DNA from: Clostridiales bacterium
GTDB lineage: Bacteria > Bacillota > Desulfotomaculia > Desulfotomaculales > VENG01
Direction of reading: 5' to 3'
Length of the DNA stretch: 33,340 nt
Assembly: GCA_021736985.1 (NCBI GenBank)
Contig: JAIPEW010000029.1
Span: 1-33,340 of the forward strand
The notes below the pieces were generated by a model, which was given only the letters and a program-made list of their open reading frames with translations, ran no database searches and was not told the origin of the DNA. The translations under genes and the position numbers were made by a program. Below are positions 1-8,116 of this stretch, one piece after another (within the stretch, counting starts at the first letter, position 1; each line of letters opens with the position of its first letter).

Positions 1-135
1 GGTTTCCACGGGGACGGTTTCCACGGGGACGGTTTCCACGGGGACGGTTTCCACGGGGACGGTTTCCACGGGGACGGTTTCCACGGGGACGGTTTCCACG
101 GGGACGGTTTCCACGGGGACGGTTTCCACGGGGAC
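1..135. repeat. 15-bp tandem repeat, nine copies
   Basis: The unit GGTTTCCACGGGGAC is repeated nine times head to tail without a mismatch and runs off the left edge, so the array may be longer. The unit equals the outer part of the palindrome arm that follows at 121-153, so the array probably grew by slippage from that palindrome. The unit length is a multiple of three and several frames stay open, but no start or ribosome binding site is visible, so I do not call it coding. There is no unique spacer between units, which excludes CRISPR. Confidence 0.95.
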
Positions 136-185
136 GGTTCTTCTGGCAGGGAAATTCCCTGCCAGAAGAACCGTCCCCGTGGAAA
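123..185. repeat. 63-bp perfect palindrome
   Basis: Arms of 31 bp (123-153 and 155-185) are perfect reverse complements around a single A at 154. The inner part of the arm reads GGTTCTTCTGGCAGGGAA. The outer part of the left arm is the last unit of the tandem array. It resembles REP/BIME-type elements in design and is a second palindrome family, distinct from the GTGCCAGGCAC family near the transposase at 14428-15255. Confidence 0.9.
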
Positions 186-223
186 ACCTAAAACATCAAC
201 TTTAAATATATGCTGAAAAATAG

Positions 224-249
224 AAAAAGCTGCTAACCAGCAGCTTTTT
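224..249 (-). terminator. Terminator of the Wzz-like remnant
   Basis: Perfect 11-bp stem (224-234 with 239-249) and a four-base loop AACC, with A/T runs at both ends. It lies directly after the stop codon of the minus-strand gene ending at 252. Confidence 0.75.
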
Positions 250-251
250 CT

Positions 252-638
252 TTATGAAGATTCTTCGTTATCCAATGCTGAGTTTCGCCAGAATTCACGG
301 AAAAATACTATAAACACGCTTATCATAAGACCTAAAACTCCTGCAACAGCTACATTCAGTTTCTTTTTAGGAGCAACCGGCGCTTCAGGTTGTACTGCTT
401 CACTCAATACCATTATATTAGCTTCTCCTATTTTAGCTGAGGAACTCATTTTTGTTTCCTGGTACTTGCGGGTAAGCACCTCGTAATTGTTTCGCAGCAT
501 ATTTACTCTGTTGCTCAAGCGTTCTTCAACCACACTTTTCTCGGCTAACCTGGACTGGAGATTATCTACCTGAGAGCTTATAGTATTAATTTTATTCTCT
601 AAAAGCTTTTGTGAACAATTTAACTCGGCTTCTTCCAA
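252..638 (-). CDS. Wzz/GNVR-type C-terminal fragment, probable remnant
   Basis: This 128-residue protein has a predicted coiled coil (about residues 10-65), a proline-rich linker (PEAPVAPKKK) and one C-terminal membrane segment (about 94-113). That is the order found at the C-terminus of Wzz-type chain-length determinants and GNVR-domain polysaccharide export proteins. Full-length members are several times longer and begin with another membrane segment, which is missing here. The start is TTG with AAAGGGG about 10 bases upstream; an in-frame TGA lies two codons before it. No polysaccharide genes are nearby. I infer a 5'-truncated remnant, though translation as a small membrane coiled-coil protein cannot be excluded. 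A terminator follows at 224-249. Confidence 0.6.
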   Translation of the reverse strand: MEEAELNCSQKLLENKINTISSQVDNLQSRLAEKSVVEERLSNRVNMLRNNYEVLTRKYQETKMSSSAKIGEANIMVLSEAVQPEAPVAPKKKLNVAVAGVLGLMISVFIVFFREFWRNSALDNEESS

Positions 639-781
639 ACAAGTTCAGCCCCTTTATGTATTAAACTGTCAAACCTCATATCAAAACAAAAAATTTCTTG
701 TATGCATTACCAGTGTGAGTTTCTATAAGGAAATAAATATTCCTTTGTAGGATTCTGTCGAAAAAATTTTATTTTAGTGCA

Positions 782-808
782 CAAAAAAACCCCGCTGTTT
801 GCGGGGTT
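782..808 (-). terminator. Terminator of the efflux operon
   Basis: An 8-bp stem (788-795 with 801-808, AACCCCGC/GCGGGGTT), followed on the minus strand by seven T residues. It overlaps the TAA stop codon of the MFS gene (807-809) and closes the five-gene operon that begins at 7777. Confidence 0.9.
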
Positions 809-2378
809 AAGAAGTGCTTTTTTCGGCCGTGTATTTTTCCATTTCGTACTGCCTCTGCCGGTCTACTCTACCTTTGCTGAGGAAGAACATTAACGGCATG
901 GATACTATGATAATAATTGTAGCAATTATAAAGTCATCGCTTATGGCTTTACTCATGGCTTGCTGCTGTACATTCATGTTAACCAGGGCAGCAGCAAGTT
1001 TTGGGCCCCCCACGACATAACTTATCTTATCCATTACCTGTGGTGCTGCCAGGGAAAGTGTGCTCACTCCTTCCCGCATCCATGCTGCATGCAGGGCCTG
1101 GCGTGAAACCATGAAATAGGTAAGAAAGGCAATCCCAAACGAGGCCGATACTTGTCGAACCAGGTTATTTAAGGCCGAGGCCCTTCCGGACAGGGCAGGG
1201 GGAACTGTATTTAACCCGGCAGTAGTCAGGGGCATCATGGTCATGCCCAGCCCTACTGCACGCACTGTCAGGACTACCTGCACCCACCTGAAACTGCTCT
1301 CCAGCGATATATTGTGAAGCTGGTAGGTTGTAATGGCAACTATGGTTAGACCTACTAACCCCAGCGGCATGGCACCAATTTTATCAAACAGGCGCCCGCT
1401 TATAGGCATCATGATTCCGCTCATGATAGCCATGGGCATCATCATTAATCCCGTTTCCATGGGAGAGAGCCCCATCAGGTTTTGAGCATATATAGGGATA
1501 AGAAATATACCTGCAAAAAGACCTATTGTTACTACGCTGGTAGCTACCAGGCTAGCGGTCAAGACAAGGTTTTTCAGCAACCGTATGTCCAGCATGGGCT
1601 GGGGAAAATAAAGTTCCCAGGTAACAAATAATATGCTCAGGAAAGCAGAAGCAATTAAAAGCTCTACGATTACCAGTGAATCCCATCCCCAGTTCTGGCC
1701 CTTACTTAACGCGAGGAGAAGACAAAAACAGGCTGTTGATCCCAGTATAAAGCCCATGATGTCAAATCTTAAATCAGACCTGGCATCTGTTTCTTCTAAA
1801 ATAAGCATAGAAAGAAATACAGCAATTAACCCTACTGGAAGGTTAATGGTAAAAACCATGCGCCAGCTGAAGGCATCTACCAGGTATCCTCCCAGGGTAG
1901 GACCGATAGCAGGTGCAGCTGTAGCAGCAATCCCCCACATGCCCATTGCCATCCCCATGCGGTTGCGGGGCACAATGCGAAAAAGCATGGCCATGCTGAT
2001 AGGCACCATCATTCCCCCGCCAAGTGCCTGCAGTATCCTGGCTATTATCAGGGAACTATTGCTCCAGGCCATTGCACAGAGCAGCGAGCCTAAAGTAAAG
2101 GCCACAAGGGTTATTAAATACACTCTTTTATATCCAAAGCGGTCTCCCAGGTAGCCGGTAACCGGGACTACCACTCCGGAAACCAGGAGATATGCAGTAA
2201 GCACCCACTGTATATCTTCTGTACCCACGTTAAAGATGGACATCATGCGCGGCAGTGCCACGTTTACAATACTGCTGTCTAATATGGCCATAAACGGGCC
2301 CAGTACAAGAATAAACAGGGAGGCCCAGGGAAAATGGGCCTCCGTATGAACATCTTTAGTTTTGTTATCTTCGCTCAA
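807..2378 (-). CDS. MFS multidrug exporter, DHA2 (EmrB/QacA) family
   Basis: A 523-residue drug:proton antiporter with about 14 predicted membrane helices, the usual size for DHA2 members. Family motifs are visible: D1 motif LDSSIVNVALP at residues 33-43, motif A GYLGDRFGYKR at 75-85 and antiporter motif C APAIGPTLGGYL at about 155-166. It should export hydrophobic or cationic compounds using the proton gradient. The start is TTG, with AGGTG seven bases upstream overlapping the end of the EmrA-like gene (11-bp gap), so the two are translationally close and probably work together as an EmrAB-like pair. It is the last gene of the marR operon. Substrate cannot be read from sequence. Confidence 0.93.
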   Translation of the reverse strand: MSEDNKTKDVHTEAHFPWASLFILVLGPFMAILDSSIVNVALPRMMSIFNVGTEDIQWVLTAYLLVSGVVVPVTGYLGDRFGYKRVYLITLVAFTLGSLLCAMAWSNSSLIIARILQALGGGMMVPISMAMLFRIVPRNRMGMAMGMWGIAATAAPAIGPTLGGYLVDAFSWRMVFTINLPVGLIAVFLSMLILEETDARSDLRFDIMGFILGSTACFCLLLALSKGQNWGWDSLVIVELLIASAFLSILFVTWELYFPQPMLDIRLLKNLVLTASLVATSVVTIGLFAGIFLIPIYAQNLMGLSPMETGLMMMPMAIMSGIMMPISGRLFDKIGAMPLGLVGLTIVAITTYQLHNISLESSFRWVQVVLTVRAVGLGMTMMPLTTAGLNTVPPALSGRASALNNLVRQVSASFGIAFLTYFMVSRQALHAAWMREGVSTLSLAAPQVMDKISYVVGGPKLAAALVNMNVQQQAMSKAISDDFIIATIIIIVSMPLMFFLSKGRVDRQRQYEMEKYTAEKSTS

Positions 2379-2388
2379 AGCAAAACAC

Positions 2389-3045
2389 CTACTTTATATG
2401 AATGCGCACTACGGAATTGGTACCTATCCACAGGCGGTGCCCTTCGTAATTATCCAGGGTGATAGTAACAGGTACCCGCTGCACCACCTTGGTAAAGTTT
2501 CCGCTGGCATTATTAGAGGGAAGCAGGGAAAACTCGGATAGTGCCGCGCCGCCAAAAGAATCAACCCTGCCGTCAAAAGTTTTACCGGGAATACTGTCAA
2601 TAGTTACCTCGACATACTGCCCCCGCTCAACCTTTTTTAGATCTGTCTCTTCCAGGTTAGCCGTTATATATAAATCTTTGGGATTAATAAGCATGACTGC
2701 CGGTTTTCCCTGTAATGCCATTTCACCTTCGTTTACCTGGGAATGCACCACCATTCCGTCAATGGGAGCACGCAGCAAAGTACGGTCCATATTGCTGCCG
2801 GGAGGTAAATTAGTATCGTCCAGCCGGGCCAGTACCTGGCCCTTTTCAACTTTATCCCCGGTTCCCACTTTTAACTCTAACACTTCCCCTGATATTTCAG
2901 GACTCACGTTTATAACATCAGCATCGACTTTTGCATTTTTAGTGGTTACAAAGTAGGTATTATTATACCAGTAATACAAGCTCACCCCGGCCAGCACCAG
3001 TATCATTAAAATAAATATTACTATAAAGGCTTTTTTGTTTTTCAT
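2389..3045 (-). CDS. Short EmrA/HlyD-type membrane-fusion protein
   Basis: This 218-residue protein has one N-terminal membrane anchor (about residues 7-26), then a biotinyl-lipoyl-like half with the segment GEVLELKVGTGDKVEKGQVLARLDD, a second lipoyl half (RAPIDGMVVHSQVNEGEMA) and a beta-barrel region. The two lipoyl halves are joined by only about 10 residues. The long coiled-coil hairpin that EmrA uses to reach TolC is absent, which accounts for the short length (E. coli EmrA is close to 390 residues). It precedes the MFS gene and likely assists that pump. The ATG start has GGAGAGG upstream. The missing hairpin suggests that this pair does not contact an outer-membrane channel. Confidence 0.88.
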   Translation of the reverse strand: MKNKKAFIVIFILMILVLAGVSLYYWYNNTYFVTTKNAKVDADVINVSPEISGEVLELKVGTGDKVEKGQVLARLDDTNLPPGSNMDRTLLRAPIDGMVVHSQVNEGEMALQGKPAVMLINPKDLYITANLEETDLKKVERGQYVEVTIDSIPGKTFDGRVDSFGGAALSEFSLLPSNNASGNFTKVVQRVPVTITLDNYEGHRLWIGTNSVVRIHIK

Positions 3046-3074
3046 ATTTAGCCTCTCCCATACTATCCATTTAC

Positions 3075-6000
3075 TTATTCTACAAACGAATTTCTGTTTC
3101 TTTTAAGTATCCTGTTATTAAACCAGCCAGTTAAATCATCCATGATAACATAGACAACGGGTACCAGTACCAGCGTAATTATGGTAGAAAAAGCAAGGCC
3201 GCCAACTACCACAGTACCCAGGGGCGCCTGCCCTTCTGAGCCTTCTCCAATGCCCAGGGCCATGGGAAACATGGCCAGTATAGCAGTCAGCGCGGTCATT
3301 AGAATCGGGCGCATCCTGACGGGCCCGGCCTTTAATATCGCTTCATCTCTTTCCATGCCTCTATGCCGCAGCACATTTATATAATCAACCAGCACAATAG
3401 CGTTTTTAACTACAATACCGGCCAGCAAAATTACCCCTATAAAGGCTGGCACACTAAAGGGCCTTCCGGAAATCATGAGGCTCAATATGACCCCGGTGAC
3501 AGTAACTGGCACGGAGAACATTATTATAAAGGGATACAAAAGCGACTCAAACTGGGCTACCATCACCAGGTATACAAGTGCTACGGCAAGGAGCAACGCC
3601 AGTCCCAGGCTGCCAAAGGATTCCATCATCTGTTCATTTTGCCCGCCGTAATCAACAATATAGCCCTGCGGCAATTCTATATCTTTCATATTAGCCTTTA
3701 TATCCTGCATAACGCTTCCCAGATCTCTGCCGACTAAATTGCCGGTTATAGTAACTACCCGGGTCTGATCCTGCCTGTTTATGGTAGTGGGGCCCTTCAC
3801 TTTTTCCAGGCCGGCTATTTCTCGCAGTGATACAGATCCGGCAACAGGACTGTGCAGGGTAAGGCTTTCTAAGTCTTTCATTTTAGCATCAATACCACTT
3901 GCTAAACGCACGCGCACATCTATCTCATCACCGCCCGTACGGTATCGCGTAGCTACCTGTCCTTTCATAGCAGTACGTACTGCTGATGCAATCTGGGCCC
4001 CGCTTATACCGTATTCTGCCGCTCGGTCGCGCATGGCGACAACCTGCATTTCCGGGCGGCCTTCTCCCAGGCTGCTGGAAACCTCGGCAGTGCCGGGAAC
4101 ATCACTTACTATATCTGCTGCGCGACTTCCCAGGTCTTCCAGTTTATCAAGCTCATCGCCCTCTATAGTAACCGATATAGGCGAGCCCATGTTTTGACCT
4201 TCATTTGCCGGCCCGGTAGCTGAAACATCAATATCCGCCCCGGGAATACCGGCAGATTTATCACGAATTATTTCGGCAATCTCCTCGGAAGACCTGCTGC
4301 GACTATCCTTTTCATTAAGCTGGAAATATACCTGGCCCTTATCGCTGCTAGTTTCTCCCCCCATGCTCTCGCTGCCTACAAAACCTACATTAGTAATTAT
4401 ATTTTTGACTTCGGGGATTTCTTCACTTAACTGCTCGACTTTTGATGTTACCCGGTTTGTTTCTCCCAATGTAGTACCGTTAGGCATATCAAGCTCAGCT
4501 TTCACATATCCCTCATCCATGGTAGGCATGAATTCCGCACCTATCAGGGGAACCAGTGCCAGGCTGCCTACAAACAGTGCTGCTATACATACAACAACAA
4601 TTATGCGGTGGCCAAGGCTCCACTTCAATACCCTGTAATACCAGTTAAACAGGGCGTTAAATCTTTTTTCCGAAGCATAATATATCTTACCGACAAGTGA
4701 ACTCTCCACCGGGTTTTCCAGTTTTAAATAACGGGAAGCCAGCAGCGGTACCACGGTAAGAGCAATAAAAAGAGATGCCGCCACAGCAAATGTAACAGTA
4801 AGTGCCATGGGCCTGAAAAGCTGCGCGGCCAGTCCTTCTACAAATACTATGGGCATAAAAACAGCTATAGTTGTAAGCGTCGCTGCAATTACTGGATTAC
4901 CGACTTCATCCGTAGCCTTGCGAGAGGCATCCATCAGCCCGTATCCTTCCTGGCGGTGCCTGTATATGTTTTCTAAAACAACAATAGCATCATCAACAAT
5001 CAGCCCTATTCCCAGGGCCAGGCCTCCCATACTCACCAGGTTTAAAGTCATATCGTTAAAGTAGAGAAGAGCAAATGTTGCTATTATAGAAACAGGTATA
5101 GAAGTAGAAATAATTAACGTGCTTCGTATATTGCGCAGGAAAACTAACATGATCAGGACAGCAAGCAGGCCGCCCAGAAAGATTTTTTTAATTACCGAGT
5201 TTATAGATTGTTCTATAAACTTGGACTGGTCCATTACTACCTGGAAATTAAAATCAGAAGGAATTTCTGATTCTAAAGCATTTAATTCACTTTTGAGTTT
5301 TTGCGCTACCTGTACAGTATTAGAATCACTCTGTTTATTTACCAGCACGGCTAATCCGGGCTGCCCGTTTATCCTGCTCATCTTTACCATTTCTGCCGTA
5401 CCGTCTTCAACTTTTGCAATATCTTTTAAATAAACTGTATTTCCGTCTTGAGAAGTTAATACTACGTTTCTTATTTCATCCAGGCTGTCAAACTTACCGG
5501 TAACCCGAACCATCATATCTTTACGTCCGCTCTGCACATCCCCGGCCGATGTATTCCTGTTTTCAGCACCCAGGGTTTGCACTACCTGGGTCAGGCCCAG
5601 ACCGTATCCCTGCAGCTTTGCCTTATCTATTAAAACCTTAATTTCTCTTTCCATGCCGCCCTGTATTCTTACCGAGGCCACCCCGGATACTCTTTCCATG
5701 CGGGGCTTAATTACATCCTCTGTAACTTGCTTTACCTCGTAAGGATGGTCCCCTGCAATAGAAATCTGCATAATAGGCAGCATGTTGGGGTCCATTTTAA
5801 AAACCAGCGGCTCTCCGGCTTCGCCGGGAAGCGCGTCTTTAACCATATCTACTTTTTCACGCATATCCAGGGCTGCAAATTCCATGTCTGTTCCCCAGTT
5901 GAACTCGGCAATCACGACAGACTGCCCCCTGTTGCTCATAGACTGGATTGAATCCAGGTCATTTACCGTCCCCAGAACCGACTCCAGGGGCCGGGTAACC

Positions 6001-6185
6001 TGTTCTTCCACTTCCTGGGGGCTGGCTCCGGAATATTCTGTCATAACTGCTCCCACGGGAAGATTCATTTCGGGATACAAGTCTATATTAAGCCTGCTCA
6101 GTGAAACAGCTCCTAAAAGCAGTATAACTGTGACCACTACCAAAATGGTCATGGGACGTCTAATAGAAAAGTCAGTTATTTTCAT
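3075..6185 (-). CDS. RND efflux pump inner-membrane subunit (HAE/AcrB-like)
   Basis: A full-length 1036-residue RND transporter with two repeats of one N-terminal helix, a large extracytoplasmic loop and a bundle of five or six helices. The proton-relay residues are present: Asp398-Asp399 in GLIVDDAIVVLENIYRH (helix 4) and Lys927 in GIVVKNAIVLVDYIN (helix 10). The N-terminal ITDFSIRRPM is typical. It should export drugs, bile-salt-like or lipophilic molecules with the proton gradient. It overlaps the preceding MFP gene by 14 bp, which implies coupled translation. Monoderm relatives such as SwrC exist, so an RND pump alone does not prove an outer membrane. Confidence 0.96.
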   Translation of the reverse strand: MKITDFSIRRPMTILVVVTVILLLGAVSLSRLNIDLYPEMNLPVGAVMTEYSGASPQEVEEQVTRPLESVLGTVNDLDSIQSMSNRGQSVVIAEFNWGTDMEFAALDMREKVDMVKDALPGEAGEPLVFKMDPNMLPIMQISIAGDHPYEVKQVTEDVIKPRMERVSGVASVRIQGGMEREIKVLIDKAKLQGYGLGLTQVVQTLGAENRNTSAGDVQSGRKDMMVRVTGKFDSLDEIRNVVLTSQDGNTVYLKDIAKVEDGTAEMVKMSRINGQPGLAVLVNKQSDSNTVQVAQKLKSELNALESEIPSDFNFQVVMDQSKFIEQSINSVIKKIFLGGLLAVLIMLVFLRNIRSTLIISTSIPVSIIATFALLYFNDMTLNLVSMGGLALGIGLIVDDAIVVLENIYRHRQEGYGLMDASRKATDEVGNPVIAATLTTIAVFMPIVFVEGLAAQLFRPMALTVTFAVAASLFIALTVVPLLASRYLKLENPVESSLVGKIYYASEKRFNALFNWYYRVLKWSLGHRIIVVVCIAALFVGSLALVPLIGAEFMPTMDEGYVKAELDMPNGTTLGETNRVTSKVEQLSEEIPEVKNIITNVGFVGSESMGGETSSDKGQVYFQLNEKDSRSRSSEEIAEIIRDKSAGIPGADIDVSATGPANEGQNMGSPISVTIEGDELDKLEDLGSRAADIVSDVPGTAEVSSSLGEGRPEMQVVAMRDRAAEYGISGAQIASAVRTAMKGQVATRYRTGGDEIDVRVRLASGIDAKMKDLESLTLHSPVAGSVSLREIAGLEKVKGPTTINRQDQTRVVTITGNLVGRDLGSVMQDIKANMKDIELPQGYIVDYGGQNEQMMESFGSLGLALLLAVALVYLVMVAQFESLLYPFIIMFSVPVTVTGVILSLMISGRPFSVPAFIGVILLAGIVVKNAIVLVDYINVLRHRGMERDEAILKAGPVRMRPILMTALTAILAMFPMALGIGEGSEGQAPLGTVVVGGLAFSTIITLVLVPVVYVIMDDLTGWFNNRILKRNRNSFVE

Positions 6186-7323
6186 TAGCAGCCACCTGGC
6201 CCTTTATTTTTACTTTGTTGCCGTCTTTTAATGAACCTGAGCCGACAACTACTACCCTGTCACCTTCATGTATACCGGAAAGAACAATAATGGAATCACT
6301 GTTGCCCGGGCCCAGCTCAACCTGCCGTTTATGGGCAGTACCGTTTTTAATCACCCAGGCAGCATTTTCGCCCCCGGAACCTGAGACAGCTTCCCTGGGC
6401 ACTACTATATGTTCATCATGTTCACGTACAAAGTTAATTTCGGCAAACATCCCGGGCTTTAATTTATGTTCAGGATTATCAAGTTCCACTTCTACCGGGA
6501 AAGACTTGCTTTGCTGGTCTGCTGCGGGACTGATGCTGGTCACTTTACCGGCAAAAGGGCCCCCGGGTACTGCAGAAACATCTACCTGTACTTCATCACC
6601 TGTACTCAAGTTGTTTACTAAATCCCCGGCTACACCGGCCTCTACTTCTACTTTATCCAGCATGGCTATAGATACAACCGGAAGCGGAGACTGTGGACTG
6701 GCCAGTTCCCCGGGATTTACATTTACTGCTGTAACCGTCCCGGAAATTGGCGCCGCAACAATCGAGTTCTGATAGCTTTCCTTTGCCTGCTCTAAGCCAG
6801 CCCTGGCTTTTTCCAACGCAGCAGGCTGGGTTTTCTCAAAATTAATTTTTGCTTTCTTATATGGATTTTCATATTTACTTTCAAAAACTGATTTAGATAT
6901 AGCCCCCTGTTTAAACAACTTCTGACCGCGCTCATAATTTTTTTTAGCCTGTTTAAAATCAATCTCTGCAGATTCCAGGGCAGACTTCACCTGGGCCACC
7001 CCGTACTCAGCTTGCTTCACTGCAGCAGCAAGAGTGTTATTTTCCAGCACTACAAGGGTCTGTCCTTTCCATACTTTATCCCCGGTTTCCACTTTAATTG
7101 ATTCTACTTTTCCTCCTGCCCCGCCGGGAACCACGTCAGAAGACGAAACAGCTTCCAGTTTACCACTTACTACATTGATTTCTTGCAGCTTATCTTTTTG
7201 AGCCTTGACTACTTCTACTGGTACCGTCTTCTCTGCGCTGTTATTTTCTTCCGGCTGTTTACCACAGCCTGCAGCTAATAAACTAACTGACAATATAATC
7301 AATAATAAAGTCCTGAAACGCAT
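6172..7323 (-). CDS. RND-associated membrane-fusion lipoprotein
   Basis: A 383-residue periplasmic-adaptor family protein. The N-terminus has a lipoprotein signal with lipobox LLAAGC, so the mature protein should be lipid-anchored at Cys20. Next come a lipoyl half (VESIKVETGDKVWKGQTLVVLE), a coiled-coil hairpin (about residues 105-185), the second lipoyl half (VAAPISGTVTAVNVNPGE), and beta-barrel and membrane-proximal domains. It links the RND subunit to its partner outside the membrane. Unlike the EmrA-like protein of the same operon it retains its hairpin. It starts four bases after the marR stop codon and overlaps the RND gene by 14 bp. Confidence 0.94.
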   Translation of the reverse strand: MRFRTLLLIILSVSLLAAGCGKQPEENNSAEKTVPVEVVKAQKDKLQEINVVSGKLEAVSSSDVVPGGAGGKVESIKVETGDKVWKGQTLVVLENNTLAAAVKQAEYGVAQVKSALESAEIDFKQAKKNYERGQKLFKQGAISKSVFESKYENPYKKAKINFEKTQPAALEKARAGLEQAKESYQNSIVAAPISGTVTAVNVNPGELASPQSPLPVVSIAMLDKVEVEAGVAGDLVNNLSTGDEVQVDVSAVPGGPFAGKVTSISPAADQQSKSFPVEVELDNPEHKLKPGMFAEINFVREHDEHIVVPREAVSGSGGENAAWVIKNGTAHKRQVELGPGNSDSIIVLSGIHEGDRVVVVGSGSLKDGNKVKIKGQVAANENN

Positions 7324-7327
7324 TTTT

Positions 7328-7777
7328 TCACCTGCCCTGTTCCTCGTCTTTAAATAATTTTAGAATTTTTTCGTTTATGTCTATTAACTTGTCTAGATCT
7401 TCTTCCTCCAGTTTGCTGAGGTACTTTCCCAGTACCTCATTCCTGCATGCAACACAAATATCCACAACTTCCTGGCCTGCAGCAGTAAGCTCCAACCATA
7501 CTAACCGCCGGTCATTTACATCACGCCGTCGAGTTAAAAAATCAGATTTGCACAGCCGGTCCACCAGGGCAGTTATTGCACTTAAAGATATACCCAGATC
7601 TTCTGCCACTTCCGATACTGTCATCTGTTGACGATCAGATATTTTTTTCATCACTACTACCTGGTTTACAGTTACCCCCAGGTGTTTCTGGCCAATTTCC
7701 TGGTGTATATGGCGTACAAAACCCTGATTTATCCCTTCCATGCTCTCAAAAAACCTGGCAAGTTTATCCTCACACAC
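7328..7777 (-). CDS. MarR-family repressor of the efflux operon
   Basis: A winged-helix MarR regulator of about 149 residues. The HTH lies in MTVSEVAEDLGISLSAITAL, followed by the wing with RRRDVNDRRLVWLELT. MarR proteins are dimers that usually release DNA on binding a small phenolic or lipophilic ligand. I place the start at GTG 7777 rather than the upstream ATG at 7792, because the only ribosome binding site (GGAGGT) lies between the two, eight bases before the GTG. It is the first gene of the operon behind a strong promoter (7828-7856), so it most likely controls itself and the four pump genes. Confidence 0.92.
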   Translation of the reverse strand: MCEDKLARFFESMEGINQGFVRHIHQEIGQKHLGVTVNQVVVMKKISDRQQMTVSEVAEDLGISLSAITALVDRLCKSDFLTRRRDVNDRRLVWLELTAAGQEVVDICVACRNEVLGKYLSKLEEEDLDKLIDINEKILKLFKDEEQGR

Positions 7778-7809
7778 TCTTTTTACCTCCATAAAATAGT
7801 TATGCTCTA

Positions 7810-7837
7810 AAATACTTCACGATGTTAAGTTTATTTT
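7810..7837. promoter_or_regulatory. Possible MarR operator (imperfect inverted repeat)
   Basis: AAAATACTT is followed nine bases later by AAGTTTATTTT, an imperfect inverted repeat around 7810-7837. It overlaps the -10 box and the expected transcription start of marR. Position suits a repressor site, but the symmetry is modest. Confidence 0.35.
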
Positions 7838-7856
7838 GTTTAAGGCCGGTTGTCAA
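7828..7856 (-). promoter_or_regulatory. SigA-type promoter of marR efflux operon
   Basis: On the minus strand, TTGACA (7856-7851), 17 bases, then TAAACT (7833-7828). The same -35, spacing and -10 are seen before the antitoxin gene (14171-14199). The leader to the proposed GTG start is about 45 bases. Confidence 0.8.
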
Positions 7857-7913
7857 TAAAATTTCTTCATTAATTTATAATGCAGCTGCATGAATCTATG
7901 TTTTTTGTTTAAT

Positions 7914-7980
7914 TGGGCCCCCCACGGGCATTTTACCGTATGAAAACTCTTCTGACAGCTAGATGAAGGGCCGGGACAAA
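7914..7980 (-). repeat. Partial, degenerate copy of the dispersed modular repeat
   Basis: The stretch GTATGAAAACTCTTCTGACA at 7939-7958 and the following bases to GGGCCGG match about 32 of 37 positions of the reverse complement of the right-end module of the copy at 32750-33122. The next segment (GACAAAGAGCAGAGGTAAAAAGTG) resembles the reverse complement of about 32669-32695, just outside that copy. I infer an old, decayed fragment between the divergent marR and tetR genes. Confidence 0.55.
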
Positions 7981-8047
7981 GAGCAGAGGTAAAAAGTGTT
8001 ACTTTCTGCGTTTTTAATAGTCTTTAAGTAGTCTTCTAATTTAACGT

Positions 8048-8076
8048 TTGACAGTATATAAACAGTTGTATAAAAT
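8048..8076 (+). promoter_or_regulatory. SigA-type promoter of tetR
   Basis: TTGACA (8048-8053), 17 bases, TAAAAT (8071-8076). The operator palindrome begins on the next base. Confidence 0.85.
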
Positions 8077-8108
8077 TAGTAAGTAAATAACCAGTTAGTT
8101 ACTTACTA
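8077..8108. promoter_or_regulatory. Probable TetR operator palindrome
   Basis: Perfect 10-bp arms TAGTAAGTAA (8077-8086) and TTACTTACTA (8099-8108) separated by 12 bases. It lies directly after the -10 box and covers the transcription start and the leader of tetR. Such palindromes at this place are typical of autoregulated TetR repressors. No second copy was seen before the exporter genes. Confidence 0.75.
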
Positions 8109-8116
8109 GTAAAAGG

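Noticed and set aside
1-135. CRISPR-like regular repetition
   Set aside because: The 15-bp units are adjacent with no spacers, and no cas genes are present.
1633-2154. Plus-strand frames of 60-190 codons opposite the efflux, surface-protein and protease genes
   Set aside because: They are antisense shadows of strongly supported minus-strand genes, without ribosome binding sites or recognisable domains.
7778-7792. ATG start for marR five codons upstream
   Set aside because: The ribosome binding site GGAGGT lies downstream of this ATG and is correctly spaced for the GTG at 7777.
7880-7891. 12-bp palindrome ATGCAGCTGCAT between marR and tetR as an operator
   Set aside because: It is short, single-copy in the intergenic region and about 25 bases upstream of the marR -35, with no promoter overlap; evidence is too weak.
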